The position numbers and the translations under genes are program-made. From Thermoplasmatota archaeon (GTDB lineage: Archaea; Thermoplasmatota; E2; DHVEG-1), in contig JAUWIE010000002.1 of the NCBI GenBank assembly GCA_030605515.1, positions 1 through 13,479 on the forward strand: 13,479 nucleotides of DNA, given 5' to 3'. The notes beneath the pieces are model-generated. The model was not told the DNA's origin. It searched no databases and saw only the letters and a program-made list of their open reading frames with translations. Of the stretch, positions 1-5,687 are shown piece after piece. Every line of letters starts with the position of its first letter. The stretch's first letter is position 1.

Positions 1-2
1 AA

Positions 3-830
3 ATATGTGATTTATGTTTAGAAACTCTTTCAAAACCAATGAAGATGGAAAAATCTTCTTGGATTATTTTTAATGTTGCTGAAGGACTAAAATACGCCCA
101 TGATAAAGGAATCGCTCATCGAGATATAAAACCCCAGAATATCCTTTTAAAAGAGGGTATTCCTAAGATATCCGATTGGGGACTAAGCAAGTTAACAGAA
201 GAAAGCAAAACATCAACTATGGCATCTGTTGCTCTTTCAATATATTATGCTGCTCCTGAACAAATTGCTAAAAAATTTGGAGCGAAAGATGAACAAACAG
301 ATATTTGGCAACTTGGCATTGTATTTTATGAACTTGTCACCGGAAAAACACCATTTAAAGAAGATGGGGATGACACGACAGAAACTTTATTTAAAATTAC
401 TAGTGAAGATTATGTTCTCCCATCAGAATACAACCAAGATGCAGTCAAAGTTGATGATATTATTAAAAAATGCTTACAGAAAGAAAAATCGAAGAGATAT
501 AAAAATATAGATGAATTACAGAGGGATTTAGCTAAGGTTTTGAACATTGAATATGTAACAAAAATAAAAATAAGTCAAGATGCTAATGATCAATCGAAAT
601 CAGCTTATTTCTGTGGGGAATTGTTGCTTGTTAAAATGAAAATCGGCGATAAAAAAGATGCTTACAAATATGCAATGGATATGTTAAAATATGCACAAGA
701 GGACATCAAGGATGAATTAAGCAGCCTGTGTAAAGAGCTGGAAGAAAGAATAGAGAATAATTTAGATATCAACGAAAAACTGGTAGAAAAAGCTGATATC
801 ATTATGCATAAGATACGAATGGGAGATTAG
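3..830 (+). CDS. Hanks-type serine/threonine protein kinase, 5' end cut off by the window
   Basis: The reading frame is open to the left edge, so the ATG at 39 is internal and the ATP-binding N-lobe lies outside the window. What remains is the C-lobe: the catalytic loop HRDIKPQN at 117-140 (catalytic Asp at 123-125), the magnesium-binding motif as DWG rather than DFG (174-182), an activation segment ending in AAPEQ, and the DIWQLGIVFYELVTG helix typical of the family. After the kinase fold, from about base 540, come roughly 90 mostly charged, helical residues that could be TPR-like, without a clear motif. No membrane segment is visible in the part present. All catalytic C-lobe residues I can check are intact, so it is probably active; its substrate is unknown. 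Its stop codon (828-830) overlaps the stop of the degraded nuclease gene on the other strand. The kinase assignment is firm; the role is not. Confidence 0.93.
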   Translation: MCDLCLETLSKPMKMEKSSWIIFNVAEGLKYAHDKGIAHRDIKPQNILLKEGIPKISDWGLSKLTEESKTSTMASVALSIYYAAPEQIAKKFGAKDEQTDIWQLGIVFYELVTGKTPFKEDGDDTTETLFKITSEDYVLPSEYNQDAVKVDDIIKKCLQKEKSKRYKNIDELQRDLAKVLNIEYVTKIKISQDANDQSKSAYFCGELLLVKMKIGDKKDAYKYAMDMLKYAQEDIKDELSSLCKELEERIENNLDINEKLVEKADIIMHKIRMGD

Positions 831-1583
831 AAAAATAGAAGCAAAAAGGATACAAGGTTAATGAACGCCTCCTCCACTTTTTCAATCTCGACGTTCAAGT
901 CAAGTATAATCTGTTTCTTTTTATCTTTCAACCTAGCATATCGATCAACCAATATCACACCAAGTACATTGAGATATTAGTTCCCGGGTTTCTTTTTTAC
1001 CCTACAGAGATGAGTCCACTCCCCACATATAGTTTTATACTTATACCAATCACAAAGTTTTGAACGATTCGAGGGAACTCCCCATTATTTTTTAATAGTA
1101 TCTAACAACTCAATAGTCTTTCTCTTTAATTCTTCAAGCTCTTTATCTGTCCTAGTTAAATTAATCTCTTTATTGAATTTTAGGAAATGCCATATCAACT
1201 TGACATCTTTTACATCATGATATCTTTTCTTTACACCAATAGCATACAAGGTCAACTGTCTATCATTCTTTATGTCTTCTAATGAATGTAACTGTGAACA
1301 TGTCTTATAATCATGGATCTCATAACAACCATCCTCTCGCTTTGTAAGCCTTGTCAATATAACCCAGCATCTTATAATCACTTGAACCATTCAGATTAAT
1401 CAAAACACGTTCACCAAGAGCAATCGTTCTACCATGATCAAACGGTTTATACCTATAATAATAATTAGTAATGCATTTTTTAGCCATCTCTAGTAGAGCA
1501 TTTTCTAAGTTGAATAGGTCGTAGAAAACCGAAATTATAAATCTATTTGATGACTGAAACATATCTATCAACTTGCCCCTCTA
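827..1583 (-). pseudogene. Degraded RecB-family PD-(D/E)XK nuclease (frameshift, two stops, N-terminus lost)
   Basis: Read on the minus strand, the segments join into one recognisable nuclease. Bases 1583-1355 give a helical part (NYYYRYKPFD) and the core entry ending LGYID. After removing one A from GACAAGG (1350-1356 on the plus strand) the frame continues as DRLTKREDGCYEIHDYKT, the catalytic D...DYK core, then QLTLYAIG, the RecB motif with Gln and Tyr. A TAA at 1085-1087 interrupts it, but the same frame resumes with PSNRSKLCDWYKYKTIC, the C-terminal cysteine motif of these enzymes (one expected Cys is Tyr). A second TAA lies at 977-979, followed by VDRYARLKDKKKQ, the family's C-terminal helix, ending at 827. 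The N-terminal part of about 70 residues expected before 1583 is absent. Several independent lesions make this a decayed gene rather than a sequencing slip. The family link rests on motif recognition. Confidence 0.82.
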
Positions 1584-1652
1584 CTTATAAAAAAGAAAAC
1601 TATAAGTCCTATTAATTGATTTATATTATTAACATTGGCGGATGAGGATATC

Positions 1653-1850
1653 ATGAATAAAGATGAGAAAATACATATCAGGCTTGAGATAAATAAGGAT
1701 CCTATAACAGGAGAATTAAACCTTATGACACGATTTGACTCGAGTGCACCTAATTTCATTAAAGATGAAAACGGCTTTAGTTGGTCTCCCACTCTTGAAG
1801 AAAGAGAATTTATCAATGAAGCCTTTGAGATGATCTTAAAACGAAAATAA
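1653..1850 (+). CDS. Small acidic protein of unknown function (65 aa)
   Basis: I do not recognise this protein. The ATG at 1653 is chosen because TGAGGA (1643-1648) sits 4 bases before it, a reasonable Shine-Dalgarno site; the in-frame TTG at 1635 would place that site inside the gene. The product has an N-terminal beta-strand-like part (KIHIRLEINKDPITGELNL), a middle with FSWSPTLEEREFINEAFEMI that looks like a turn plus amphipathic helix, and a basic end. There are no cysteines, signal peptide or membrane segment, so it is probably cytoplasmic. The strand/helix pattern and the clean ribosome site favour a real gene over the overlapping 119-codon frame on the other strand, which has a low-complexity Ser/Ile/Leu/Phe composition. 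A run of eight T follows downstream. It stands alone between two minus-strand genes. Confidence 0.62.
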   Translation: MNKDEKIHIRLEINKDPITGELNLMTRFDSSAPNFIKDENGFSWSPTLEEREFINEAFEMILKRK

Positions 1851-1872
1851 ATAGAGAAATTCTTGCAGAATC

Positions 1873-1894
1873 TTATCAATAGGTTATCAATAGG
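1873..1894. repeat. Perfect 11-base tandem duplication
   Basis: TTATCAATAGG occurs twice head to tail, followed by TT, in the gene-free stretch after the small plus-strand gene. Only two copies are present, so this may be simple slippage; no function is claimed. Confidence 0.75.
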
Positions 1895-1926
1895 TTGCAA
1901 ATAGAAAAACATAAAACATTTTAACA

Positions 1927-1934
1927 TTTTTTTT
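1927..1934 (+). terminator. Oligo-T terminator of the 65-aa gene
   Basis: Eight consecutive T about 77 bases after the stop of the 1653-1850 gene match the U-tract termination signal known for archaeal RNA polymerase. There is no clear hairpin. The rest of the gap 1851-1963 is AT-rich and shows no other gene. Confidence 0.4.
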
Positions 1935-1963
1935 GCTTATTTTCCTTTAAAAAATCTATTATT

Positions 1964-2179
1964 TTATATTACTGCATAAACATTTTCCATGTTAAACATA
2001 TGAAGAAGTTCATCAAGTCGTTCATGGCAAAAATTATTTTCGATTTTACCTAACATTTCATGTGTCTTGAAAAAAATTTCTTCCTGTTCAATAACACCAT
2101 TTAATGTTTTTTCAATAGCGCTTTGATAAATATGTTTACAGAGTAAAATTCCATCTTCAAATGTTAAGTCCTCTCTCAT
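1964..2179 (-). CDS. Small helical protein of unknown function (71 aa)
   Basis: I do not recognise this protein. It begins MREDLTFEDGILLCKHIY and is predicted by eye to be almost entirely alpha-helical, with alternating acidic and hydrophobic residues and two cysteines (in LLCKH and NFCHE) that do not form a pair motif. No signal peptide or membrane segment is visible. The start is well supported: GAGGGTGAT, close to the ideal archaeal Shine-Dalgarno sequence, ends 5 bases before the ATG, and a TATA-like box lies further upstream. It is the next gene downstream of the Cas4-like nuclease on the same strand, 89 bases away, but appears to have its own promoter, so a functional link is not shown. 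Its size and helical nature would also fit a partner-binding or regulatory protein. Confidence 0.65.
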   Translation of the reverse strand: MREDLTFEDGILLCKHIYQSAIEKTLNGVIEQEEIFFKTHEMLGKIENNFCHERLDELLHMFNMENVYAVI

Positions 2180-2184
2180 AACCT

Positions 2185-2232
2185 ATCACCCTCACCCATT
2201 TTAAATCTGTAATAAACTATTTGTTTATAAAA
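2185..2232 (-). promoter_or_regulatory. Promoter and strong Shine-Dalgarno site of the 71-aa gene
   Basis: On the minus strand TTTTATAAA (2232-2224) lies about 48 bases before the ATG at 2179. A start of transcription about 26 bases downstream would fall near 2201 and leave a 20-odd base leader that contains GAGGGTGAT (2193-2185). The geometry fits an archaeal TATA promoter with a leadered transcript. Confidence 0.45.
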
Positions 2233-2247
2233 CTTTTTTTAAAATTA

Positions 2248-2279
2248 TAATTTCACAAAATATTTTATTTATGAAATTA
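2248..2279 (-). terminator. Possible hairpin at the end of the Cas4-like gene
   Basis: TAATTTCA (2248-2255) and TGAAATTA (2272-2279) can form an 8-pair stem with a 16-base loop, spanning the stop codon at 2269-2271. The stem is AT-rich and no T run follows immediately on the minus strand, so the role is uncertain. Confidence 0.25.
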
Positions 2280-2754
2280 ACATTTCACAATGACTTTTCA
2301 TCGAACATTTCTTACACTTATGTGGATCATTATGGTTTCTTGCTACTTTTCCCGTTCTTTGTAAATATCTCATTTTTTTTATGGTGGATTCAAGCTCAAA
2401 TCTAATCTTTGGATCAAATGTAATTCTAAATTGCTGAGATGAATTATATACTAAGATTCCAAAAGGTACAAAACCACCATAAGTATCCTCAATTAATTGA
2501 CAATAAGCTGCAAGTTGAAGAATATGACTTTTCCAAGGTTTTAAACTCATACTCGATTTCATTTCTATAGGAATGATATTATTATCATTTTTAACAATAT
2601 AATCTGGTTTACCTACTAGCATATTTTTTGGTGAAAATAATGGCTCAGCTGGGACATTTAAATCACTATACATAATCTTACCATCTACAATACTATGTTT
2701 TTTCTTAGTATACTTAACTTTCCTATTTATCTTACTCGACAAGAAAAACAACAT
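2269..2754 (-). CDS. Cas4/Dna2-type PD-(D/E)XK nuclease, catalytic C-terminal segment (out of frame with its N-terminus)
   Basis: This frame carries the catalytic core of a Cas4-like nuclease: GKPDYIV (Asp51, counted from the ATG at 2754), IPIEMKSS (Glu64, Lys66), and QLAAYCQL (Gln80, Tyr84), the RecB-type QxxxY motif. It ends with CKKCSMKSHC (Cys147, 150, 156), the three C-terminal iron-sulfur ligands. The fourth ligand and active-site His are in the separate frame 2802-3086. The ATG at 2754 lies within a hydrophobic helix, and the frame stays open upstream through NLIIFVGFIFFVISIMLFF to beyond 2810, so 2754 is probably not the true start; this should be the second half of one membrane-anchored nuclease of about 272 residues. 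No CRISPR array or other cas gene is in the window, so a role in CRISPR adaptation is not supported; general DNA repair or defence is possible. Confidence 0.8.
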   Translation of the reverse strand: MLFFLSSKINRKVKYTKKKHSIVDGKIMYSDLNVPAEPLFSPKNMLVGKPDYIVKNDNNIIPIEMKSSMSLKPWKSHILQLAAYCQLIEDTYGGFVPFGILVYNSSQQFRITFDPKIRFELESTIKKMRYLQRTGKVARNHNDPHKCKKCSMKSHCEMLIS

Positions 2755-2801
2755 TATTGAGATAACAAAGAAGATAAAACCAACGAAAATGATAAGATTG
2801 T

Positions 2802-3086
2802 CTATAGTAACACCCCAATTAAAATTAAGATAACAGCTGTAACAAGAAAGAAGATGCCATATGTTACATGCCGCTTTGATTTATGTCTCATACAATGAAT
2901 ATTATCAAGTGTATCACCTAAGTTTTTATGTGCTTTTTTACCTATCTCCAAAGAAGGTGATTGTGGTTTATATCCTTGTTTTTTTAAATACCATGCATGA
3001 GAACAATATGAAAATTCAGCAATTTCAGATGCACTAATAATTAGTCTTCTATTCTTAGTTGAAGATTGAATTCTCTTCCTCATCAT
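2802..3086 (-). CDS. Cas4/Dna2-type nuclease, N-terminal segment with first membrane helix
   Basis: The frame begins with a basic stretch, then ISASEIAEFSYCSHAWYL, the N-terminal motif of Cas4-like proteins with the first iron-sulfur cysteine (Cys28), and EIGKKAHKNLG with the conserved active-site His (His53). It then enters a hydrophobic helix, YGIFFLVTAVILILIGVLL, and stops at 2802-2804. It lacks every catalytic acidic residue, which lie in the -1 frame immediately downstream. The stop TGA just before the ATG at 3086 fixes the start at 3086 or 3083. There is no clear ribosome site, and a TATA-like box about 25 bases upstream suggests a leaderless transcript. Adding one G to the GGGG run (2813-2816) would fuse it to the catalytic part through a two-helix membrane hairpin. 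It is unlikely to act as a nuclease by itself. Confidence 0.72.
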   Translation of the reverse strand: MMRKRIQSSTKNRRLIISASEIAEFSYCSHAWYLKKQGYKPQSPSLEIGKKAHKNLGDTLDNIHCMRHKSKRHVTYGIFFLVTAVILILIGVLL

Positions 3087-3106
3087 TCAAATAAACTACG
3101 AATCAA

Positions 3107-3114
3107 TTATTTAT
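3107..3114 (-). promoter_or_regulatory. TATA-like box of the Cas4-like gene
   Basis: ATAAATAA on the minus strand is centred about 25 bases before the ATG at 3086, the distance expected for a leaderless archaeal transcript. The gap 3087-3197 separates two divergent genes and holds no other gene. Confidence 0.35.
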
Positions 3115-3146
3115 GCTTTATTTAGAGATAATTGAAAGTAAAAAAA

Positions 3147-3155
3147 AATTTTATT
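3147..3155 (+). promoter_or_regulatory. TATA-like box of the release-factor-like gene
   Basis: ATTTTATTA lies about 45 bases before the ATG at 3198; transcription would start near 3178 and include GGTGTGA (3186-3192) as a ribosome site. Several other AT-rich octamers nearby are possible, so the assignment is tentative. Confidence 0.28.
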
Positions 3156-3197
3156 AGAAGATATTAAAATAGTAAAAAAGTATTCGGTGTGAGTCTT

Positions 3198-4271
3198 ATG
3201 CAGGATTTAAATGAGTTCATTAGAGAAATTTCAGAAATATATGACAAAGATAGTAATGATACATTTGTAAGCTTATATATAAACAGAGGTTCAGATAAAA
3301 AAATCATTGATAAACGAATACAAACATGCAAATCAATTTTAAAAGGACACGAACTTGATAACTTTTCTAAAACAATGGACGAAATTGACAACTTTTTAAG
3401 AAGTTCAAATATAAAACACCCAATTGCGATTTTTGCATCTCACAAATATAATTTCATTAATTCTATTCAGCTCTCGGTTCCAATTGATAGCTCACTTGTT
3501 GTTGATTCTTCTCCATATATACGCCCTCTTGCAAGAATACAAGATGAATGGGAATCATTTACACTTGTTTTAATAAGTACAAATTATGCAAAATTATTCT
3601 CAGTATCATTAGGAAAAGTAGAACATACAAAAAAACTTTCAAAAGACATTATGAATAAACATAAAAAAGGTGGATGCTCACAGGCACGATTTAATAGACT
3701 AAGACGAGGAGCTATTCATGCCTTTTTTGTTGAAGTAAAAGAGGCACTTGAAAAAATAGCAGATGAACGCATTATCTTAGCCGGTCCTGGAAATGCAAAA
3801 CAACAATTCAGAGAATTACTACCAAAAAATCTTCAGGACAATATTATAGAAACCATTGGTATAGATATTGATGATGAAAAAGAACTGTTGAAAGAATCAA
3901 AATATTTAATTTCAGAAAAAGAGAAACAAAAAGGCCATGATGCAGTTATTAAACTTAAACAAGAAATACTCAAGGATGGTCTAGCAGTATATGGAGTTCA
4001 AGAAACACTTAATGCAGTAAAAAATGGACAAGTAGATTTATTACTTATTCAAAAAGACATAAAATTACATGGATGGATATGTGAACATTGTCAAGTTGCA
4101 AACAAGGGAACAGCATCCAAATGCCCTTATTGCAATGGTGAGGTATCTGAGGTGGATGTACTTGAGGAAATTCTTGAGTTTGCCAAAAGAACTGATGCTG
4201 AAATTGAGTTTACAAGCGATGAGGAATTATCGAATCTTGGGCATGTTGGTGCTATTTTAAGATTCAAATAA
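3198..4271 (+). CDS. VLRF1/Vms1-type eRF1-fold release factor (peptidyl-tRNA hydrolase-like)
   Basis: The protein (357 aa) follows the three-domain plan of archaeal release factor aRF1 but differs at the key points. The catalytic loop reads KHKKGGCSQARFNRLRR, so the universal GGQ is expanded to GGCSQ (Gly158, Gly159, Gln162), as in the VLRF1/Vms1/ANKZF1 group that cleaves peptidyl-tRNA on stalled large subunits. The N-domain lacks the NIKS stop-codon-reading motif. The third domain (IILAGPGNAKQQF onward) contains a zinc-ribbon knuckle, WICEHC...CPYC (Cys295, 298, 309, 312), and ends GHVGAILRF like aRF1. I infer a ribosome rescue or quality-control role in the cytoplasm rather than normal termination. 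The ATG at 3198 is preferred because GGTGTGA lies before it; GTG at 3189 would add three residues. The gene heads a rightward series but is separated by 65 bases from the next gene. Confidence 0.85.
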   Translation: MQDLNEFIREISEIYDKDSNDTFVSLYINRGSDKKIIDKRIQTCKSILKGHELDNFSKTMDEIDNFLRSSNIKHPIAIFASHKYNFINSIQLSVPIDSSLVVDSSPYIRPLARIQDEWESFTLVLISTNYAKLFSVSLGKVEHTKKLSKDIMNKHKKGGCSQARFNRLRRGAIHAFFVEVKEALEKIADERIILAGPGNAKQQFRELLPKNLQDNIIETIGIDIDDEKELLKESKYLISEKEKQKGHDAVIKLKQEILKDGLAVYGVQETLNAVKNGQVDLLLIQKDIKLHGWICEHCQVANKGTASKCPYCNGEVSEVDVLEEILEFAKRTDAEIEFTSDEELSNLGHVGAILRFK

Positions 4272-4291
4272 ATGTTAGAATCACAAAAATC

Positions 4292-4299
4292 TATTTAAG
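4292..4299 (+). promoter_or_regulatory. TATA-like box before the lysine-ketoglutarate reductase gene
   Basis: TATTTAAG is centred about 41 bases before the ATG at 4337. Transcription starting about 26 bases on (near 4322) would exclude the in-frame ATG at 4307, which supports the later start. Based on sequence pattern only. Confidence 0.35.
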
Positions 4300-4336
4300 A
4301 TCATTAATGATGAAGATTTTCTGGGGTTTTAATAAA

Positions 4337-5635
4337 ATGAGTCATTTATTAGGTATTCGAAGAGAGGATAAAAACAAATGGGAGCGGCGAGTTCCACTTA
4401 CACCCACACATTTAAAAGAAATTAAAGAAAAACATGGTATTGAAACTATTATACAGCCATCACCAATACGAAGTTTTACAGAAGATGAATATAAAAAACC
4501 AGGAGTAACGGTGCAGGAGGATTTATCATCTTGCCCAGTAGTATTTGCAGTAAAAGAAATACCAATTGATTTCTTTGAGCAAAATAAAACCTATGTTTTT
4601 TTCTCACATATAATAAAAGGACAAAAATACAACATGCCTATGCTTAAAAAAATGATGGATTTAAAATGTAACCTTATTGACTATGAAAGAATAACAGATG
4701 AAAAAGGCCGACGTCTTGTTTTTTTTGGTAGATACGCAGGATTAGCAGGTATGATTGATGCTCTATGGGCTCTAGGTCAGAGACTTAAATGGAAAAACAT
4801 TGAAACACCTTTAAGTGATATTAAACAGACAATTAATTACAATGGTTTAGATGATGCCAAAGATCAGCTTAAAAAAATTGGTACTTTGGTAGATAAAATT
4901 GGGCTATCAAAAAGGATCATCCCATTGATTATTGGTTTTGCAGGTTATGGTAATGTTTCAAAAGGAGCGCAGGAGATCCTTGACTGTTTCCCTGTAAGAG
5001 AAGTTAGACCAAACCAATTAGATGCAATATCAGAAAATTATTCTGACAATATAATTTACAAGGTTGTTTTCAAAGAAAGTGATATGGTTGAACCAATTTC
5101 AGTTGAAAAAATTTTTGAACTTCAGGATTATTATGATAATCCACATCTTTATCGATCAGTTTTTCATAAATATGTACCTCATCTAAGTGTTCTAATGAAT
5201 TGTATTTATTGGAATGAAAAATACCCTCGACTGATTACAAAGGAATTTCTTGAAGAAAATTATACCGGTCAATTAAAACTTCAGATAGTTGGGGATATTA
5301 GTATTGATATCAATGGAGCAATTGAGTTTACTGAAAAATCAACAACACCAGGTGACCCTGTTTTTGTTTATAATCCAATCCGCAATGATATTATAGAAGG
5401 TGTTTCAGGTAGCGGTGTTGCTGTTATAGCAGTTGATAACCTCCCTTGTGAACTACCACGTGAATCATCAGAGGAATTCAGTAAATCACTTATCCCTTTA
5501 GTTGCAGATATCGTTAAGGCTGATTACTCAGTGCCATTTGAAATGTTGAAAATCCCACCTGAAATTAAAAAAGCAATAATACTTTACCATGGAAAATTGA
5601 CACCTGATTACGATTACATCAACAAATTTTTATAG
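4337..5635 (+). CDS. Lysine-ketoglutarate reductase (saccharopine dehydrogenase, lysine-forming type)
   Basis: The enzyme condenses L-lysine with 2-oxoglutarate to saccharopine using NAD(P)H, or runs in reverse. The 432-residue protein matches the reductase half of eukaryotic aminoadipic semialdehyde synthase from end to end. It has the N-terminal RREDKNKWERRVPLTP signature (residues 8-23), VFFSHIIKGQ, the conserved GRYAGLAGMIDALWALG helix, a Rossmann glycine loop GYGNVSKGAQE (Gly203, Gly205, Gly210), then CIYWNEKYPRL, GDISIDINGAIEF and GVSGSGVAVIAVDNLP, and ends PDYDYINKF like the animal reductase domain. It belongs to the AlaDH/PNT fold and is cytoplasmic. The ATG at 4337 fits the family start; the upstream ATG at 4307 would add ten atypical residues. 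The partner dehydrogenase gene follows after 52 bases, so the two probably form an operon. Confidence 0.92.
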   Translation: MSHLLGIRREDKNKWERRVPLTPTHLKEIKEKHGIETIIQPSPIRSFTEDEYKKPGVTVQEDLSSCPVVFAVKEIPIDFFEQNKTYVFFSHIIKGQKYNMPMLKKMMDLKCNLIDYERITDEKGRRLVFFGRYAGLAGMIDALWALGQRLKWKNIETPLSDIKQTINYNGLDDAKDQLKKIGTLVDKIGLSKRIIPLIIGFAGYGNVSKGAQEILDCFPVREVRPNQLDAISENYSDNIIYKVVFKESDMVEPISVEKIFELQDYYDNPHLYRSVFHKYVPHLSVLMNCIYWNEKYPRLITKEFLEENYTGQLKLQIVGDISIDINGAIEFTEKSTTPGDPVFVYNPIRNDIIEGVSGSGVAVIAVDNLPCELPRESSEEFSKSLIPLVADIVKADYSVPFEMLKIPPEIKKAIILYHGKLTPDYDYINKFL

Positions 5636-5671
5636 ATGATTCCAGTTCGACCCAATAAATAATATTACTTT

Positions 5672-5676
5672 GGAGG
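5672..5676 (+). promoter_or_regulatory. Shine-Dalgarno site that fixes the saccharopine dehydrogenase start
   Basis: GGAGG lies 11 bases before the ATG at 5688. The in-frame TTG at 5670 overlaps this site, so it cannot be the start used with it. Confidence 0.75.
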
Positions 5677-5687
5677 CAATAATTGTC

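Noticed and set aside
229..510. Plus-strand frame of 93 codons inside the kinase gene
   Set aside because: It is an alternative frame of the conserved kinase C-lobe, with a Lys/Leu/Met-rich composition and no ribosome site.
977..1087. Recoding of the stops in the nuclease remnant (selenocysteine or pyrrolysine)
   Set aside because: Both stops are TAA, which is not used for either residue, and a frameshift and N-terminal loss accompany them.
1873..1899. Iteron-like replication origin or CRISPR fragment
   Set aside because: Only two 11-base copies with no spacing or further repeats.
1568..1927. Minus-strand open frame of 119 codons
   Set aside because: It overlaps the small plus-strand gene, has a low-complexity Ser/Ile/Leu/Phe composition and resembles no fold; the opposite strand has a ribosome site and a normal composition.
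2802..2820. Programmed -1 frameshifting at the GGGG run
   Set aside because: No X XXY YYZ heptamer and no obvious downstream pseudoknot; a lost base is simpler. It is kept only as an alternative in the findings.
2269..3086. The Cas4-like gene as part of a CRISPR-Cas locus
   Set aside because: No direct-repeat array and no cas1, cas2 or effector gene is present in the window.
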